Of a stretch of DNA of 64,000 bases, positions 43,385 through 55,683 are shown in pieces (within the stretch, counting starts at the first letter, position 1; each line of letters begins with the position of its first letter). The position numbers were made by a program, and so were the translations under genes. Below the pieces are notes generated by a model that was not told the origin of the DNA, did not search any database, and worked only from the letters and a program-made list of their open reading frames with translations. Source of the stretch: Ipomoea triloba (Eukaryota > Streptophyta > Magnoliopsida > Solanales > Convolvulaceae); the NCBI RefSeq assembly GCF_003576645.1, contig NC_044920.1:13305073-13369072 (forward strand), written 5' to 3'.

Positions 43385-43500
43385 CCATCAACATCCATAG
43401 TACAGCCAAAGAGGTCTAGTGGCACCCGGTGTCCCAGTTTACACTCCCACATGGATGATGAGAGTGGGTTCGAGCCTCAGTTGCTCTTTGTGCAATATGA
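43385..43500 (+). mobile_element. tRNA-derived SINE-like repeat, copy 2
   Basis: It contains an A-box-like 'tctagtggcacccgg' and a B box GGGTTCGAGCC about 55 bp later. It matches the inverted copy at 15,650-15,770 across about 100 bp. No poly-A or clear target duplication is visible. Confidence 0.65.
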
Positions 43501-43639
43501 ATCTTGGCCTATGGCATAACAATTGATCAATTTGCACACCTTGCCAGATCGTTAAAGTGGGGGCCCATAATTTTTTTAATCGTTAAGTTGACTCGGTTAA
43601 ATATTTGCCAGACCGGTTTTTTCCGGAGAATTGGTTTTC

Positions 43640-44020
43640 AGAGCTAGCTTATTATGGTTTTTTCTGGAGAGTTAGTGCTGGGGGGATTTCTTCGGAAAAT
43701 TGGTTTTGAGACAGGTCTAGCTGATTAAGATTTGCTAAAAGACATGGTGCTGGAAGGAGTTTACCCGAAAGCTGATTTCTGTTGCATGTCAATGTGGATA
43801 GTGACTCCCAAGATATAATATTTGAAGGAAAATTTCCAGAAAGCTTATTCCCATCAAGCATAAGGACTGATAAAGATCTAAGGCAGCGAGTTCATGAGAA
43901 ATTTGACCTATTAAGACTTGAGAGATTATTGCTTGCACTGAAGATATATACATTGCTCCAAGAAGAGATTGCCGGAGGAATTTCACCAAAAAATTGGTTG
44001 TTACTAATATCAAGTAGAAA
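43640..44020 (-). pseudogene. RLK2 last LRRs
   Basis: On the minus strand: LLDISNNQFFGEIPPAISSW, then a frameshift, then LMLDGNKLSGNFPSNIISW and NQLDLSQNQFSEEIPPAL. This matches the last four LRRs of RLK1 almost residue for residue. A few inserted bases near 43,910 break the frame. Beyond 44,020 homology stops at a Helitron-like 5' end. Confidence 0.88.
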
Positions 44021-44029
44021 TACGTGGAT

Positions 44030-45690
44030 ATGGATGAGGAACATGAAAGCTAATGAACAAAATCTATATCTATATCTATATCTATATCTATATATATATA
44101 ATAATAGAAGTGCATAGCCAAGTTTTCCACCAAAATTTAGGGTTATTTTTGTAATATTAAACAGTTGGACAAAAATGTCATTTTACAAATATTTACACCT
44201 ATAAATACACCTATGTAATATGTTTAAGATCATAATTCCTCCTTTCTAATTTCTCATGAGTCACTTCCTAAGCGATATTTTTCTTCTCCAGATCAATCTT
44301 CATCTTCTCCATTTGCAGATGGCCTTGAACTTCTAAACAATCTTCATCTTTTTAGCACTAATCGCACAAATCCCTATAAGCAGTATTCATCTTCTCGTGT
44401 GCAATCTTCATCTTCTCCATTTGTACATGGCATTGAACTTCAAAACAATCTTCATCATCTCAGCACTGATCGCACAAATCATTCCAAGTAATATTCATCT
44501 TTTCCAATGCAATCTTCATCTTTTACATTTGCAAATGGCTTTAAACTTCAAAGAATTCTTCATCATCTCAGCACTGATCGCACAAATCATTCCAAGTAAT
44601 ATTCATCTTTTCCAATGCAATCTTCATCTTTTACATTTGCAAATGACCTTAAACTTCAAAGTACGTAATCTTCATCTTCTCAACATCTATTGATCGCACA
44701 AATCCATAACTATTCTTCAACAGCACGAAAAACAACACAATATTGTTATTGAAAACACAACTATTTCAGTAGTTTTGATTAATCACAACCTAATGTTCTC
44801 AGTTGTGAATTTAAATTACAAATAAAAATTTCTCCCACTAAAAGGTAGTGAAAAATGAGATTAAAACAAAAAAAAAAAAAAAACAAACAAACAAAAACAA
44901 AAAATGTATAATTCGTTTATTAATAATTGTCAGACTTAAGATTACTACACTAACAATTATATTTATTATTCTAATTAAGCTAATAATTATACATATTACT
45001 ATACCTATATTACTATTTTCCTAATTTAACGAATTATTTGAATAGATTTAAATATAATTAAGGAAACAGCACGAAAAACAACACAATATTGTTATTGAAA
45101 ACACAACTATTTCAGCGATTTTGATGAATCACTACATAATGTTCTCAGTTGTGAATTTAAATTACAAATAAAAATTTCTCCCATTAAAAGGAAGTGAAAA
45201 ATGATATTAAAAAAACAAAAAATGTATAATTCGTTTATTAATAATTGTCAGACTTAAGATTACTACACTAACAATTATATTTATTATTCTAATTAAGCTA
45301 ATAATTATACATATTACTATACCTATATTACTATTTTCCTAATTTAACGAATTAATTGAATAGATTTAAATATAAATAAGGAATAATTATTTTCTTATTA
45401 AAAAATTAATTGAATATATTTTAAAATGATTGAATCCTGTCAAATAAATTTTTAAAAAAATCATACAATTATTAAATTAATTGTAATTAACTGTAATTAT
45501 AATAATTATTATTATTCTAATTATTGAATTATTGAATTAAAGAATTAATTGTAATAAAACAAATAATGATCCATACTTCATAGTACACTATTAATTATAA
45601 TTATTATTCTAATTAAGTTAATAATTATACATATTACTATACATATATTACAATATATATATATATACATGCATACAATTATAATTATTA
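44030..45690. repeat. AT-rich Helitron-like sequence with internal duplications
   Basis: It starts with 'ctatatctatatctatat' and 'agaagtgcatagccaag', like the starts at 45,700 and 60,220. A unit with 'attcatcttttccaatgcaa' and 'tctcagcactgatcgcacaa' is repeated two to three times at 44,390-44,690. A block of about 300 bp ('acagcacgaaaaacaacaca' to 'cctaatttaacgaatta') is present at 44,727-45,035 and 45,066-45,352. No gene was seen. Confidence 0.55.
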
Positions 45691-46019
45691 TTCTAATCTA
45701 TATCTATACTATATATAAAAGCATTATCCTCCTCCAAAATTTCTCGCCCAAACGTAGGGGTATTTTAGTAATATGGTAATTATTATTCTAATTATAATTA
45801 ATTATTTTAGTAATATGGTAATTATTATTCTAATTATAATTAATTAATATTATTCTATCATAATATTAGTAATTATGGTAATCATAATATATTATATATA
45901 TAGTATAGATAGATTGGTAACTAGTTATTAGTAATTATGTTAATTCCTTATTAGTAATTATGGTAACTATTATGATAGTATATTTGCATTTTATAGATTA
46001 ATACATATACGTACATTAA

Positions 46020-46169
46020 TGTAATAGTGTAATACCACTGAAAAATGTTTATGGTAATTAATTATTATGATAGTACATTTATATTTTATAGATTAATACA
46101 TATACGTACATTAATGTAATACCACTGAAAATTGTTTATGGTAATTAATTATTATGATAGTATATTTAT
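46020..46169. repeat. Left part of a tandem array (about 88-bp unit) split by a solo LTR
   Basis: Units contain 'tttatagattaatacatata', 'cattaatgtaataccactga' and 'ttatgatagtatattt'. The array continues right of the LTR at 49,680-49,920, so the LTR landed inside it. Confidence 0.85.
46165..46169. other. Target-site duplication TTTAT (left)
   Basis: Direct duplicate of 49,680-49,684, flanking the LTR. Confidence 0.9.
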
Positions 46170-46526
46170 TGTAACACCCCGACTCGGCTATACCATACGA
46201 CCGGAGTAGTTACCGCCACACCCAGATTGAGCCCCACTCTGACGAGTTAGAGTTCACTCTAGGTGCACAGGCTAACGAACTAAAGACAAGGATCGTGTTT
46301 CTTATCGTCAAAATCTAACTTACTCATTAGAATGAAACAGCATATATAGCATCGAGAGGAGTGTAGCTAAACAAGCTACCAAAACAAACGAGGGTTTAAT
46401 AATAATACAACCCATCAAGAGAGAGTTTAATGAGACCTGGATAGGTAACCATTCAGAGTTAGCACCTCTACAAAATCTACATATACACAAAACACTAACT
46501 GAACCCCTCCCCACTCTAGACTCTGC

Positions 46527-46997
46527 CTAGTCTAAAGAGTGGTACACCGGGCCCGTATAGGTGCCCCAAATCACGTGCCAATCACCCTCAAACCACATAA
46601 TATGGTCTAGAAACCGACAAGTGCTCATATACATCATCCATTCGTCATGGTAATCCGGGGGACTCGGATCCCATGGGTACGGATAATGAACCACGAACTC
46701 TAGGGGACTGCTATCAGGAACGATCTCTATGGGATAGAACCCATGACTGGCCTGAAGGGCATCGAAGGGACACAGAGGCTCGACGGGAGCAGGGGTCCAC
46801 ACAGGTACCTCTGGCGAGACTGGAGCAGGAGTGGGATCAAGAGTACGAGTCAGCGTCGGCGGGTCAGGTGTATAGCCAGGGGCATAGGGATCTCCATCTA
46901 ATAGGTACTGTGCATAATCATCATAATCATATATAGGGAACTCGAACTCAGACGGATCTGAGTCCGGAGGGCTGCAAGAACATGTGCTAGATTGCAT
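46527..46997 (-). CDS. Proline/acid-rich open frame within solo LTR copy 1 (156 codons)
   Basis: From the ATG at 46,997 the frame encodes MQSSTCSCSPPDSDPSEFEF, then DYDDYAQYLLDG, a Pro/Thr stretch (TPDPPT...TPAPVSPEVPVW), and a Trp/Tyr-rich end (FEGDWHVIWG). There is no signal peptide, membrane helix or known domain. The start region is conserved in LTR copy 2 (same MQSS codons) but the rest is deleted there. It could be a vestigial accessory frame or chance. I do not assign a function. Confidence 0.35.
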   Translation of the reverse strand: MQSSTCSCSPPDSDPSEFEFPIYDYDDYAQYLLDGDPYAPGYTPDPPTLTRTLDPTPAPVSPEVPVWTPAPVEPLCPFDALQASHGFYPIEIVPDSSPLEFVVHYPYPWDPSPPDYHDEWMMYMSTCRFLDHIMWFEGDWHVIWGTYTGPVYHSLD

Positions 46998-47277
46998 CTG
47001 ATAAATGACACAATGAAGTGTAGTTAGCGCGACGGCTAAGTAAGGACATCCATTGTCACTCGAAAGTAAACAAAGGTTTTTTAAAAACAACAATTAATAA
47101 TAAATAGGGTAAGAATAACGTTGCCCAACAGTCGCAGTCTACCTGCAATTATTCTAACAACAAGCAATACCACATTATATAAGTAACTTCGGCACATAAC
47201 ACGGCCATTAATTCACACGTGAGAACACAACACCCATATTACTGTTCGATACACCCGACAGTTAGTTCTCACAACTC

Positions 47278-47730
47278 CACTTAGCGAATAGACTTCGCTC
47301 TGCAGTATGAATCAATCATACAAAATCTCACACATCACTCAGCGAATAGACTTCGCTCTACAGTATGAATCAATCATACAAAATCTCACACATCACTCAG
47401 CGAATAGACTTCGCTCTACAGTATGAATCAATCATACAAAATCTCACACATCACTCAGCGAATAGACTTCGCTCTACAGTATGAATCAATCATACAGAAT
47501 CTCACACATCACTCAGCGAATAGACTTCGCTCTGCAGTATGAATCAATCATACAAAATCTCACACATCACTCAGCGAATAGACTTCACTCTGCAGTATGA
47601 ATCAATCATACAAAATCTCACACATCACTCAGCGAATAGACTTCACTCTGCAGTATGAATCAATCATACAAAATCTCACCATTCACTCAGCGAATAGACT
47701 TCGCTCTGCAGTATAGATTAATCATACAGA
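47278..47730. repeat. Dyad-containing tandem repeat (about 59-bp unit, 8 copies) in LTR copy 1
   Basis: Each unit has GCGAATAGACTTCGC (stem GCGAA/TTCGC), CTGCAG in most units, and TATGAATCAATCATA (stem TATGA/TCATA). Units are over 95% alike. Confidence 0.95.
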
Positions 47731-47989
47731 CTCCCTCACCATTCATTATTATCACACGACTCCATAACCATCACACTTGATCAAATATATTTCCCCAAAA
47801 TACACACTTTGGTTAGTGTTAGTCTCGTTATGGAAATTCGAGTACAGGAGACACAATAATTTTCAAAACACAAGTACTTTCCAAGTTAATAAATATAATG
47901 CACAAAAATAATATTTGGGCCTTCAAAACTTCACCCGGATGCCCGTAGGCTTTCAAAACATCGCAACACTCAGGGTTAAAAACATCGGG

Positions 47990-48190
47990 GAAAAACCGGG
48001 TCAAAAACATGTCGAAAACGAGTCCGCGTCGCGCGGACTTGCGGCTGGCCGCACCAGCGGACGCACGGCGGACGCACGTCCGGACCGCATCCGCTGGTTC
48101 GGCGCGCGACGCCAAAACTGGGCGCCCACGGACGCGCAGTGGACGCGCGCCCGTGCCCGCGTCCACCCAAATCTGCCAGAAATTTCAGTT
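47990..48190. other. GC-rich, CpG-dense island in LTR copy 1
   Basis: Sharp GC rise with repeated 'ggacgc', 'cgcgcgg' and 'gcggacgcac' motifs. The counterpart in copy 2 is at 57,100-57,330. Peptides read from it are low-complexity and differ between copies, so it is unlikely to be coding. It may be the LTR promoter or 5' leader region. Confidence 0.6.
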
Positions 48191-49679
48191 GGCGCAGTCC
48201 GAAAGATTGAGCCGGTAAAAATAGTTCACGAACTCTTTCTCACTTGAAATTTTTGTGGTAGAACCCCAACTTATAGTACTTGATGTCCATAAAAAGTTTT
48301 GGTCATTTTGATCCACGAATAAACACAGAAAATTCCCTTTTTGCCCTTGGCAGTGTGCTGTCCAGAATATTTTTCTCTCTGGACCAGTTTTGGAAAAAAA
48401 ATCGAAAACCGTACTTATACTACTCCGATCATTATGAAATTTTATATGCGGGTTCTACACTTATAGAACTACATGCCTAAAAAAAATAGGATCAAAATAC
48501 CTTACCAATGTTTCCCAATAAATCTCGGAAGTTACTGCCAGAGACTAACTTGATTCCTTTTTTTCAATATTTTCACAAGTATAAGCCTATATGGGCATAA
48601 ATACAACATATACATGCATAAATTAGCTATGAACATGTATACAAAAATTACCAAAAACCCAAAGTGTGGTTTCTTGAGTCAACTAGTAGATCCACAAACT
48701 TAACACATAATTTTCGCATAAAATTCCTAGTCACATAATTTACTAGCATTTGTTCACCTTCAAGTGACTAAACCAACTTAAGGGATTCCTTACCTTGATG
48801 GAAGATTTCAAAGCCGAGAAGTTGCTAGATTCTTTCTTTGAGTTCAAAGACCCTAAAAATATCACCACAATAACAATATTTTTCATGCACCAAACATTAA
48901 CACTTAAGTTCTAGAGATGATTTAATCCAACAAAGTCTAAGGTCTTACCTATACTTAGTCTCTTGGGTTGGAAGAATGCTTACGAGCCCTTTGATCACAA
49001 TGGAAGACCAAACTAATTTTTCTTCTTCTTCCTAATGGTGTAGTTCGAAAATGGGGTGGGAGAGTGAGAGAGAGATGAGTGTGATTAGTGTAGATTTTGT
49101 CTTGAAGATCAAGTAACAAAGTGCAACACTCCCATGCCTCATTAATGCTAACATTAAATGATCCAATCTTGGCTAGATTTTGGTTGCCACTTGTCAATAC
49201 CCTATGGAGTCCTTAAGAAGATCACAACTTATTTGGCCAGTTTATGGTTAAATCAGATGAATGCTCGGAGGATTATAACTTAATTCGGGAAAATTCTAAT
49301 ACCAAAATTATCCTAAAAATAATCCCGTCGCAAATCACCAAAATTGGGAATTTTTCGGTATCTCGCGAAATATAGGTACAGAGTTCGTAACAATTTACCC
49401 CTTACAGTCCATTTAAAATTTTCTTGAACTAACTAGAAGTTCAGGCTTAATCGTATGATACTTAATAATCCAATTACTAGGAAAATTCGAACTGAATCTA
49501 TATCCTTAAAAATTTCTCGGTTCGTGACCGGTACGTAGTTCGCAGCTTATCGATAACTAATCTTTAAAAAAAAATTCTTTCGAGCACCGAGAAGCCTTCT
49601 CTTAAATGTCATAGCTTAAAAAAAAAATTATATCGATGTTCTCGAATCTTAACTTTGTCGGAAAAACCGAGGGGTTACA

Positions 49680-49920
49680 TTTATATTTTATAGATTAACA
49701 CATATACGTGCATTAATGTAATACCACTGAAAATTGTTTATAGTAATTAATTGTTATGATAGTATATTTATATTCTATAGATTAATACATATACGTGCAT
49801 TAATGTAATACCACTGAAAATTGTTTATGGTAATTAATTATTATGATAGTATATTTGTATTTTATAGATTAATACATATACATGCATTTATGTAATACCA
49901 CTGAGAAATGTTTATGGTAT
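49680..49920. repeat. Right part of the 88-bp tandem array
   Basis: Two to three further units of the array interrupted at 46,170. Confidence 0.85.
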
Positions 49921-49924
49921 AGAT

Positions 49925-52503
49925 TTATTTATTTATTTATTATGGTAGAAAATAATAATCTATATCTATATCTATATCTGTATAATAATATATAAAAATA
50001 TATTACTTATAATTGTATGGAATTCTATTAATTATAATTGAATTTCATATATATTATATTCCAATACCTATTTATTTACAATTCCATTTATTTATTACCA
50101 ATTACCAATTATTACCAAAAGATATGTTATTATTACGTTAATGGTGAAAACATATGAATGACAATCAAATGAATTACCAATTACCAATTATTACCAATTA
50201 CCAATAATAGCTCTGCCTCTCTCTCTTTATGGCTATAAATACAAGAAGAAACCCAGTCAACCACCACCACTAATTTTAATCTCTCTTAGTTTGTTGTTTT
50301 TCGTTTGTGAAAGCATCAATGTACATAGGAAGAACCACCATTCTCCAAAAAAGTGTGACACGTTTTCTGTATTTATTTACTGTTCTTATCTTATCTTTTT
50401 ATTTTTTTGGTTAAATTCATTGCAGGTTCTTATATTTTGCAATCACAAGCGCGGGAGTTAATTGTTGGTAGCTTCAATTGTTGAAATGTAAGCTAATTTG
50501 TCAAATAACTACAACTTTTATTCTAAGTATTAACTATTCTTTTTTAATTGATTTTTTTAACTATTCGTTCATATTTGAAATCTTATATTTCCAGCTCTCT
50601 TGATTCTTTAATTACAAATGTAGATGTTTGGAGCCTAATAAGCAATGTGATGCAAAGGATAATGGATCTGTTAAGAGATGTGAAAGTTGAGAAGCAATTA
50701 ATATAATATTTTCCTGTTGAAAGCGCGGGAGTTCTTATGTTTTTGGGCATTAAAGATTTCAAATTTTAAATTTGTGTAATTTGTTTAAATATTAACATTT
50801 CATGGTTATACATTAATTTGAATATTTGTTGTTTTATTCGTTTATTCATACCATGTTCAGAGGTGAAATTATAGTTCAAAAAAAAAGAATATTAAAAAAT
50901 AATTAACTGAAAATTAAACGACACGGAATTTAGGCCATTTGAAAAAGTAAATTAATATTAATATTTGATTGAAAATTGAACAAAAAAAGGAATTGAATTT
51001 ATTTTGACAATTAAATTATTAAAATTATATTAATAATATTAATATTTATGAAGGAAAAAGAAAATGAATATATTAATATTTCATTGGAAATATAATTGGC
51101 AATTATATTTTTATAATTATATTACTTATTAATTATATGGAAATGAATATTAAAATATTTTTAGGAATGAAAAAGAAAATAAATATTACACACGCGAATC
51201 TGTTATTAAAATTATGTTACTAATATTACTAATTGGCACATGAATCAGGGCAAATGAAAAAGAAGATTAATAATAAAAATTTACTATAAATATAACATAG
51301 TTTTCCCTATGCAAAAATTAGTAACCACCAAATGAAATATTAGCAAAAAATTATGAAGGAAAAAGAAATGGAAATGAATATATGAAGGAAAAATGAAATG
51401 AATATATTCATATTTCACTAGAAATATAATCGAAAATTATATTATAGTTATAATTATATATTCAACAATTATATTTTTATAATTATATTAATTTTTAATC
51501 ATATGGAAATAAAAATAAATTTTTATGAACGAAAAGAAAATAAATATTACTAATTGGCAAGGAATCAGGCCAATGAAAAAGGAATGGATGAAAAGCAATA
51601 TTAATTCTTTTGATGAAGGAAAAAGGAAATGAATATACTAAAACGAAAATGAAATATTATGAAAAATAAAATGAATATATTAATATTTCATTGGAAATAT
51701 AACCCAACTTTTCCCTACAAAAAAATTAGTAACCACCAAATGAATGATTAGGAAAAAATTATAAAGGAAAAATGAATGTAAAATAATATTAATTCTTTTT
51801 ATGAAGGAAAAAGGAAATAAATATATTCAAAAGGAAATGAAATATTAGGAAAAATGAAATCAACATATTAATACTTCACTAGAAATATAACACCGTACAG
51901 CTTTCTCTACAAACAAATTAGTAACCACCAAATAAAATATTAGGAAAAAATTGTGAAGGAAAAAAGAATGGAAATGAATATTAATTTTTTTTATGAAGGA
52001 AAATGGAAATGAATATATTTATAAGGAAAGGAAATATTAGGAAAAACGAAAGGAATATATTAATATTTCACTAGAAATATAACACAACTTTCCATATGAA
52101 AAAATTAGTAACCAACAAATGAAATAATAGGAAAAAATTATGAAGGAAAAATGAATGAAGATCAATATTAATTCTTTTTATGAAGGAAAAATGAAATGAA
52201 TATAATTAAAAGGAAATGAAATATTAGGAAAAACGAAATGAATATATTGACATTTTACTGGAAATATAATATAGCTTTCCCTACAAAAGAATTAGTAACC
52301 AACAAATGAAATATTACGAAAAAATTATGAAGGAAAAATGAATGACAATCAATAATTCTTTTTATAAAGGAAAAAGGAAATGAATATATTCAAAAGGAAA
52401 TTAAAATATTAGGAAAAATAAAATGAATATATTAATATTTCATTGGAAATATAATATGCAATTATATTATTATAATTATATAAATTAAATATTAATTAAT
52501 TAA
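49925..52503. other. AT-rich Helitron-type filler with a possible small transcription unit
   Basis: Mostly AT-rich with many 'gaaggaaaaa(t/g)gaaatgaata' and 'agtaaccaccaaatgaaat' phrases repeated from 51,300 to 52,440. At 50,233 there is 'ctataaatac' after a CT-rich stretch, then an ATG at 50,320 and splice-like sites (ttgcag at 50,420; aaat|gtaagc at 50,487; ttccag at 50,590). Coding capacity is only tens of codons and no family is recognised. Confidence 0.4.
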
Positions 52504-52788
52504 TCTTTATATATATAAAAACAAAATCCTCCAAAACGAAATCTTCCTTCCCGCCCAAAATATTATACATTAAAACAATTAAAACAATAGAATAATATTA
52601 AAACAATACAATTCCTATACTACAATTCCAATACAATTCGTATAAAATAAATCTGCTATTAAAACACGAAATCCAATACTACAAAATGAAGTCTACTATT
52701 CTACAATTCCTATACTACAATTTCAATACAATTCGTATACTACAATTCCTCTACAATTCCTATACTACAATTCCTCCGTCTATTCGTA

Positions 52789-53017
52789 TTATAAATACAT
52801 TCATCAATTAGAAATTTTATAACCTGCTCACACAAATCGAAATAGTAAAATGATATTGTCACGCAAATCTTTCAACAATATTGTTCTTTCACTATCTCCC
52901 AAGACGAGAAGGAGTTGTATTAGACTCCGGCTAATGTGTTGTTATTTGTCAAGGGAATATCCACATTCACAATCAACCAACAGACACTGGAGTGCTTACT
53001 CCATGACTCCTAGGTAA
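52789..53017 (+). CDS. Small open frame with TATA box in Helitron (55 codons)
   Basis: 'attataaatac' at 52,789 precedes an ATG at 52,850. The frame encodes MILSRKSFNNIVLSLSPKTR and ends after SMTPR at 53,017, where CTAG|GTAAAT could also be a splice donor. It is basic and Ser/Arg-rich, with no known domain. It may be a captured first exon rather than a gene. Confidence 0.25.
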
Positions 53018-53689
53018 ATGCTATTAAGTTTAAAAGTGTATATAAATTAGAGAGAGCAGATTGTGCCTATATCGTGGCCGAATTTTGTTCTATGAATTTA
53101 GTTAAGTTAATAAATACATGAATGTTAGTATAATTATAATTTAACATGGATCGTTGGATTTATTTTTATAATAATTAAAATAGTTAATAAATACATAAAT
53201 GTTAGTATAATTATAATTTAACATGGATCGTTGAATTTATTTTTATAACAATTAAAATTAATTCATTTAGATATGGAGGATGAGTAATAAAGTAAATGCG
53301 ATATGGTGAAAAGAAATATACTTACGGTATAAAAGTATAATTATCTAATAATAATTGCTTAATAATTATTATACTACGTATTAATTAAGCTGAACATGGG
53401 TTGTTGTATTTAGTTTTATAATAATTACACATGGATTTTCTCAAGATAATTGCAGACAAACGAGTCATATATTGTTCAATCAATTGAATGATACCTTTAC
53501 ATTAATATTATGATTAGATAAATGTACACTTTCAAATATTAAAATTGTTTATACTTTTATTTTTTATTTTATTATCTAATTATATAATAAAAAAATTTTA
53601 TTCCTGCATCGCACCGGTAAATTGAGAGGAGCAAAATTGATTTTTCATATTGAGTGAGAAGGGGGAACGGTCGTGGTAGAGGTGGGTAA

Positions 53690-53725
53690 ATTATGCTATG
53701 GACCCGGGTCCATGTTTATAATTTT
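53690..53725 (+). mobile_element. Single end of a Mutator-type MITE
   Basis: 'attatgctatggacccgggtc' followed by 'catgtttataatttt' matches the left ends of copies A and C. The rest is missing. Confidence 0.5.
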
Positions 53726-54706
53726 TAAATGTTAATAAATGAATTAGCTTATCCAATGCAGATTTTTTGTTATTCCAAGCTATATAGTTTTCATCCGATT
53801 ACTATATTATTTGCAAACATCATTATTTTACTCTAAGAAGTCTAACTATAACACATTAAAAAAAAAAATTAACCAAATTAATTACACAGATAAAATCCTA
53901 AGGATAAATAAAGTATAACCTAAAGAGCTAAAATTTGACATGTTTAGGTAGAATTATAACTCTTAACACATTATACAACCCAACTGTTAGGCAAAAATAC
54001 ACAACAAATAAAACATCCCCACAAATCAAACATTCATGAAATAAGGTTAATCTATACACTTAAAAAAACAGAGCTAATCTATACATACCTGCTTTAGAAA
54101 TATCTTTATATCTTATAATCCATGAAGTACTAAAGTTCTGGATATTTTACTCCAGTAATTCTGAAATAATAAAGCACTAAAAAACTATAATTCTAGATAA
54201 TTTACTTCATTAGTGATGTAAAATAAGTATAAAAATTTACAATAATAATATATAATATACTACCAATGTCGTATACAAAAAGGTTTTCAATAATGTGTAA
54301 TTCAAAACAGCTACATTGATATACTATTAAGTTTTCTTTTTATACAAAGATGACAAAATTGCTATATATTTACATAGAAAATATATCATCCGTATAAAAA
54401 ATTTCTATAACTGAGTTGCTGGACAACGAGATAATTAGCCAAATTAATACAAATCATAAATATTGATATATAATGTCTAAAGTTTCAGTACCGGATGCAT
54501 ATATTTACACATTGACTATTAATTGGGCAATTATTTGCTCAAATTCAAGCAATGATAACATCAGAAAACATAATCGATCAAACTCAATTCTTCAATTGCA
54601 CTATATAATATTTGATTTTATAATTTACATAATTGTATATCAATCTAAATATTCTTAACGTATTATAGCAAATTCATTCCGTGCAACGCACGAACGAAAA
54701 TTCTAG

Positions 54707-55580
54707 TTAAACTAATAATGATACATATTACTATATAGATATTACTATTTTCTAAAATTAAGAAATTAATTGAATAGATTTAAATATAATTAAGGAATTA
54801 TTGCTAATTAAGGAATTAATTGAATAGATTTTAATATAAACGAATCTTGTATAGCAAATAAATTTTAAAAAATCCATACAATTAATTAATTAATTTTAAT
54901 TACAATTATTATTGTTATTATTATTCTAATTAAGTAATTAAGAAATTAATTCTATAAATTAAATGTAGTTAAGGAATTATTATTTTTCTAATTATGGAAT
55001 TGATTGGATAGATTTTAACATGATTGCCTAATAATTATTTTGTTAATTAATCTTCAAAAAAATTATTTTGTTAATTAAATCAATAATTAGACAAATTAAT
55101 ATACAGATATTATATATGGTAATTAATTCAATAATTACACAAATTACTATACATATATTACTCATTAAACCAATTTTTCACCTTTTATTTGGTTGATTTT
55201 TATATTTTTCCTAATATACTTTTTATCTAATCAATTCCAATACTACTATATAAATCATGTATTTCAAGATTTATATAACCTTATCAATTCCACATCTTTC
55301 GATTTATCTCACTATTTTAGTATAATATAATATTAAGAAATGAGGAATTAATTAAAGTAGTCTAATAATAAACCAGACCTGATTAGTGTATACATAAAAT
55401 ATATATTACTACACAATTTTACACCTTTTATTAGGTTTTTATATATGGTAATTAAGTCAATAATTAGATAAATTACTATATAGATATTACTAATTAAGTC
55501 ATTTTCTCACATTTTATTAAGTTGCTTTATACTTTTGTATTTTATACATACATACATACATACATACATACATACATACA

Positions 55581-55653
<73 letters not shown>

Positions 55654-55683
55654 GAATTAAGGAATAATAATGAATTAATTGTA
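54707..55683. other. AT-rich repeat filler, no gene seen
   Basis: Related to 44,990-45,360 ('acatattactata...ttactatttt'). It includes an (ACAT)n then (AT)n array at about 55,544-55,648, which produces artefactual reading frames on both strands. Confidence 0.6.
55544..55648. repeat. (ACAT)n and (AT)n microsatellite
   Basis: About 60 bp of ACAT tetranucleotide repeats followed by about 40 bp of AT repeats. Confidence 0.97.

Larger units (their letters stand above)
30262..44020 (-). pseudogene. Second LRR receptor-like kinase, broken (RLK2)
   Basis: Fragments in correct order on the minus strand are: last LRRs (44,020-43,640), kinase N-lobe and catalytic loop (41,510-40,971), and kinase C-lobe with tail (30,692-30,262). 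They are about 80-90% identical to RLK1 by eye. The LRR part before 44,020 and the transmembrane segment are missing. The kinase intron now spans about 10.3 kb of nested transposons. There are at least two frameshifts, one in-frame TGA, and a mutated splice acceptor. It is certainly a pseudogene. Confidence 0.9.
46170..49679. mobile_element. Solo LTR (3.5 kb), family copy 1
   Basis: It begins TGTAACACCCC and ends GGGGTTACA, with perfect 5-bp duplications TTTAT outside. No internal retrotransposon genes are present. It is homologous to 55,689-59,027, which has its own duplication ATTAA, so these are two independent insertions. Ends of this type are common in long-LTR Ty3/gypsy elements, so gypsy origin is likely but not proven. 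It contains a dyad repeat array, a GC-rich island and one open frame that is missing from copy 2. Orientation is undetermined. Confidence 0.85.
52504..54706 (+). mobile_element. Helitron-like non-autonomous element
   Basis: It starts TCTTTATATATATAAAAAC after an A. It ends with a short hairpin (CCGTGCAACGCACGAACG) and CTAG followed by T, the expected Helitron layout (A^TC...CTRR^T). No Rep/helicase is present. The hairpin-plus-CTAG end recurs at 60,191-60,218, so more than one family member is here. Confidence 0.65.

Noticed and set aside
47278..47730. Regularly spaced repeats with dyads, superficially CRISPR-like
   Set aside because: Units are head-to-tail tandem copies with near-identical 'spacers', lie inside an LTR, and the genome is a plant's. 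This is a satellite-type array, not CRISPR.
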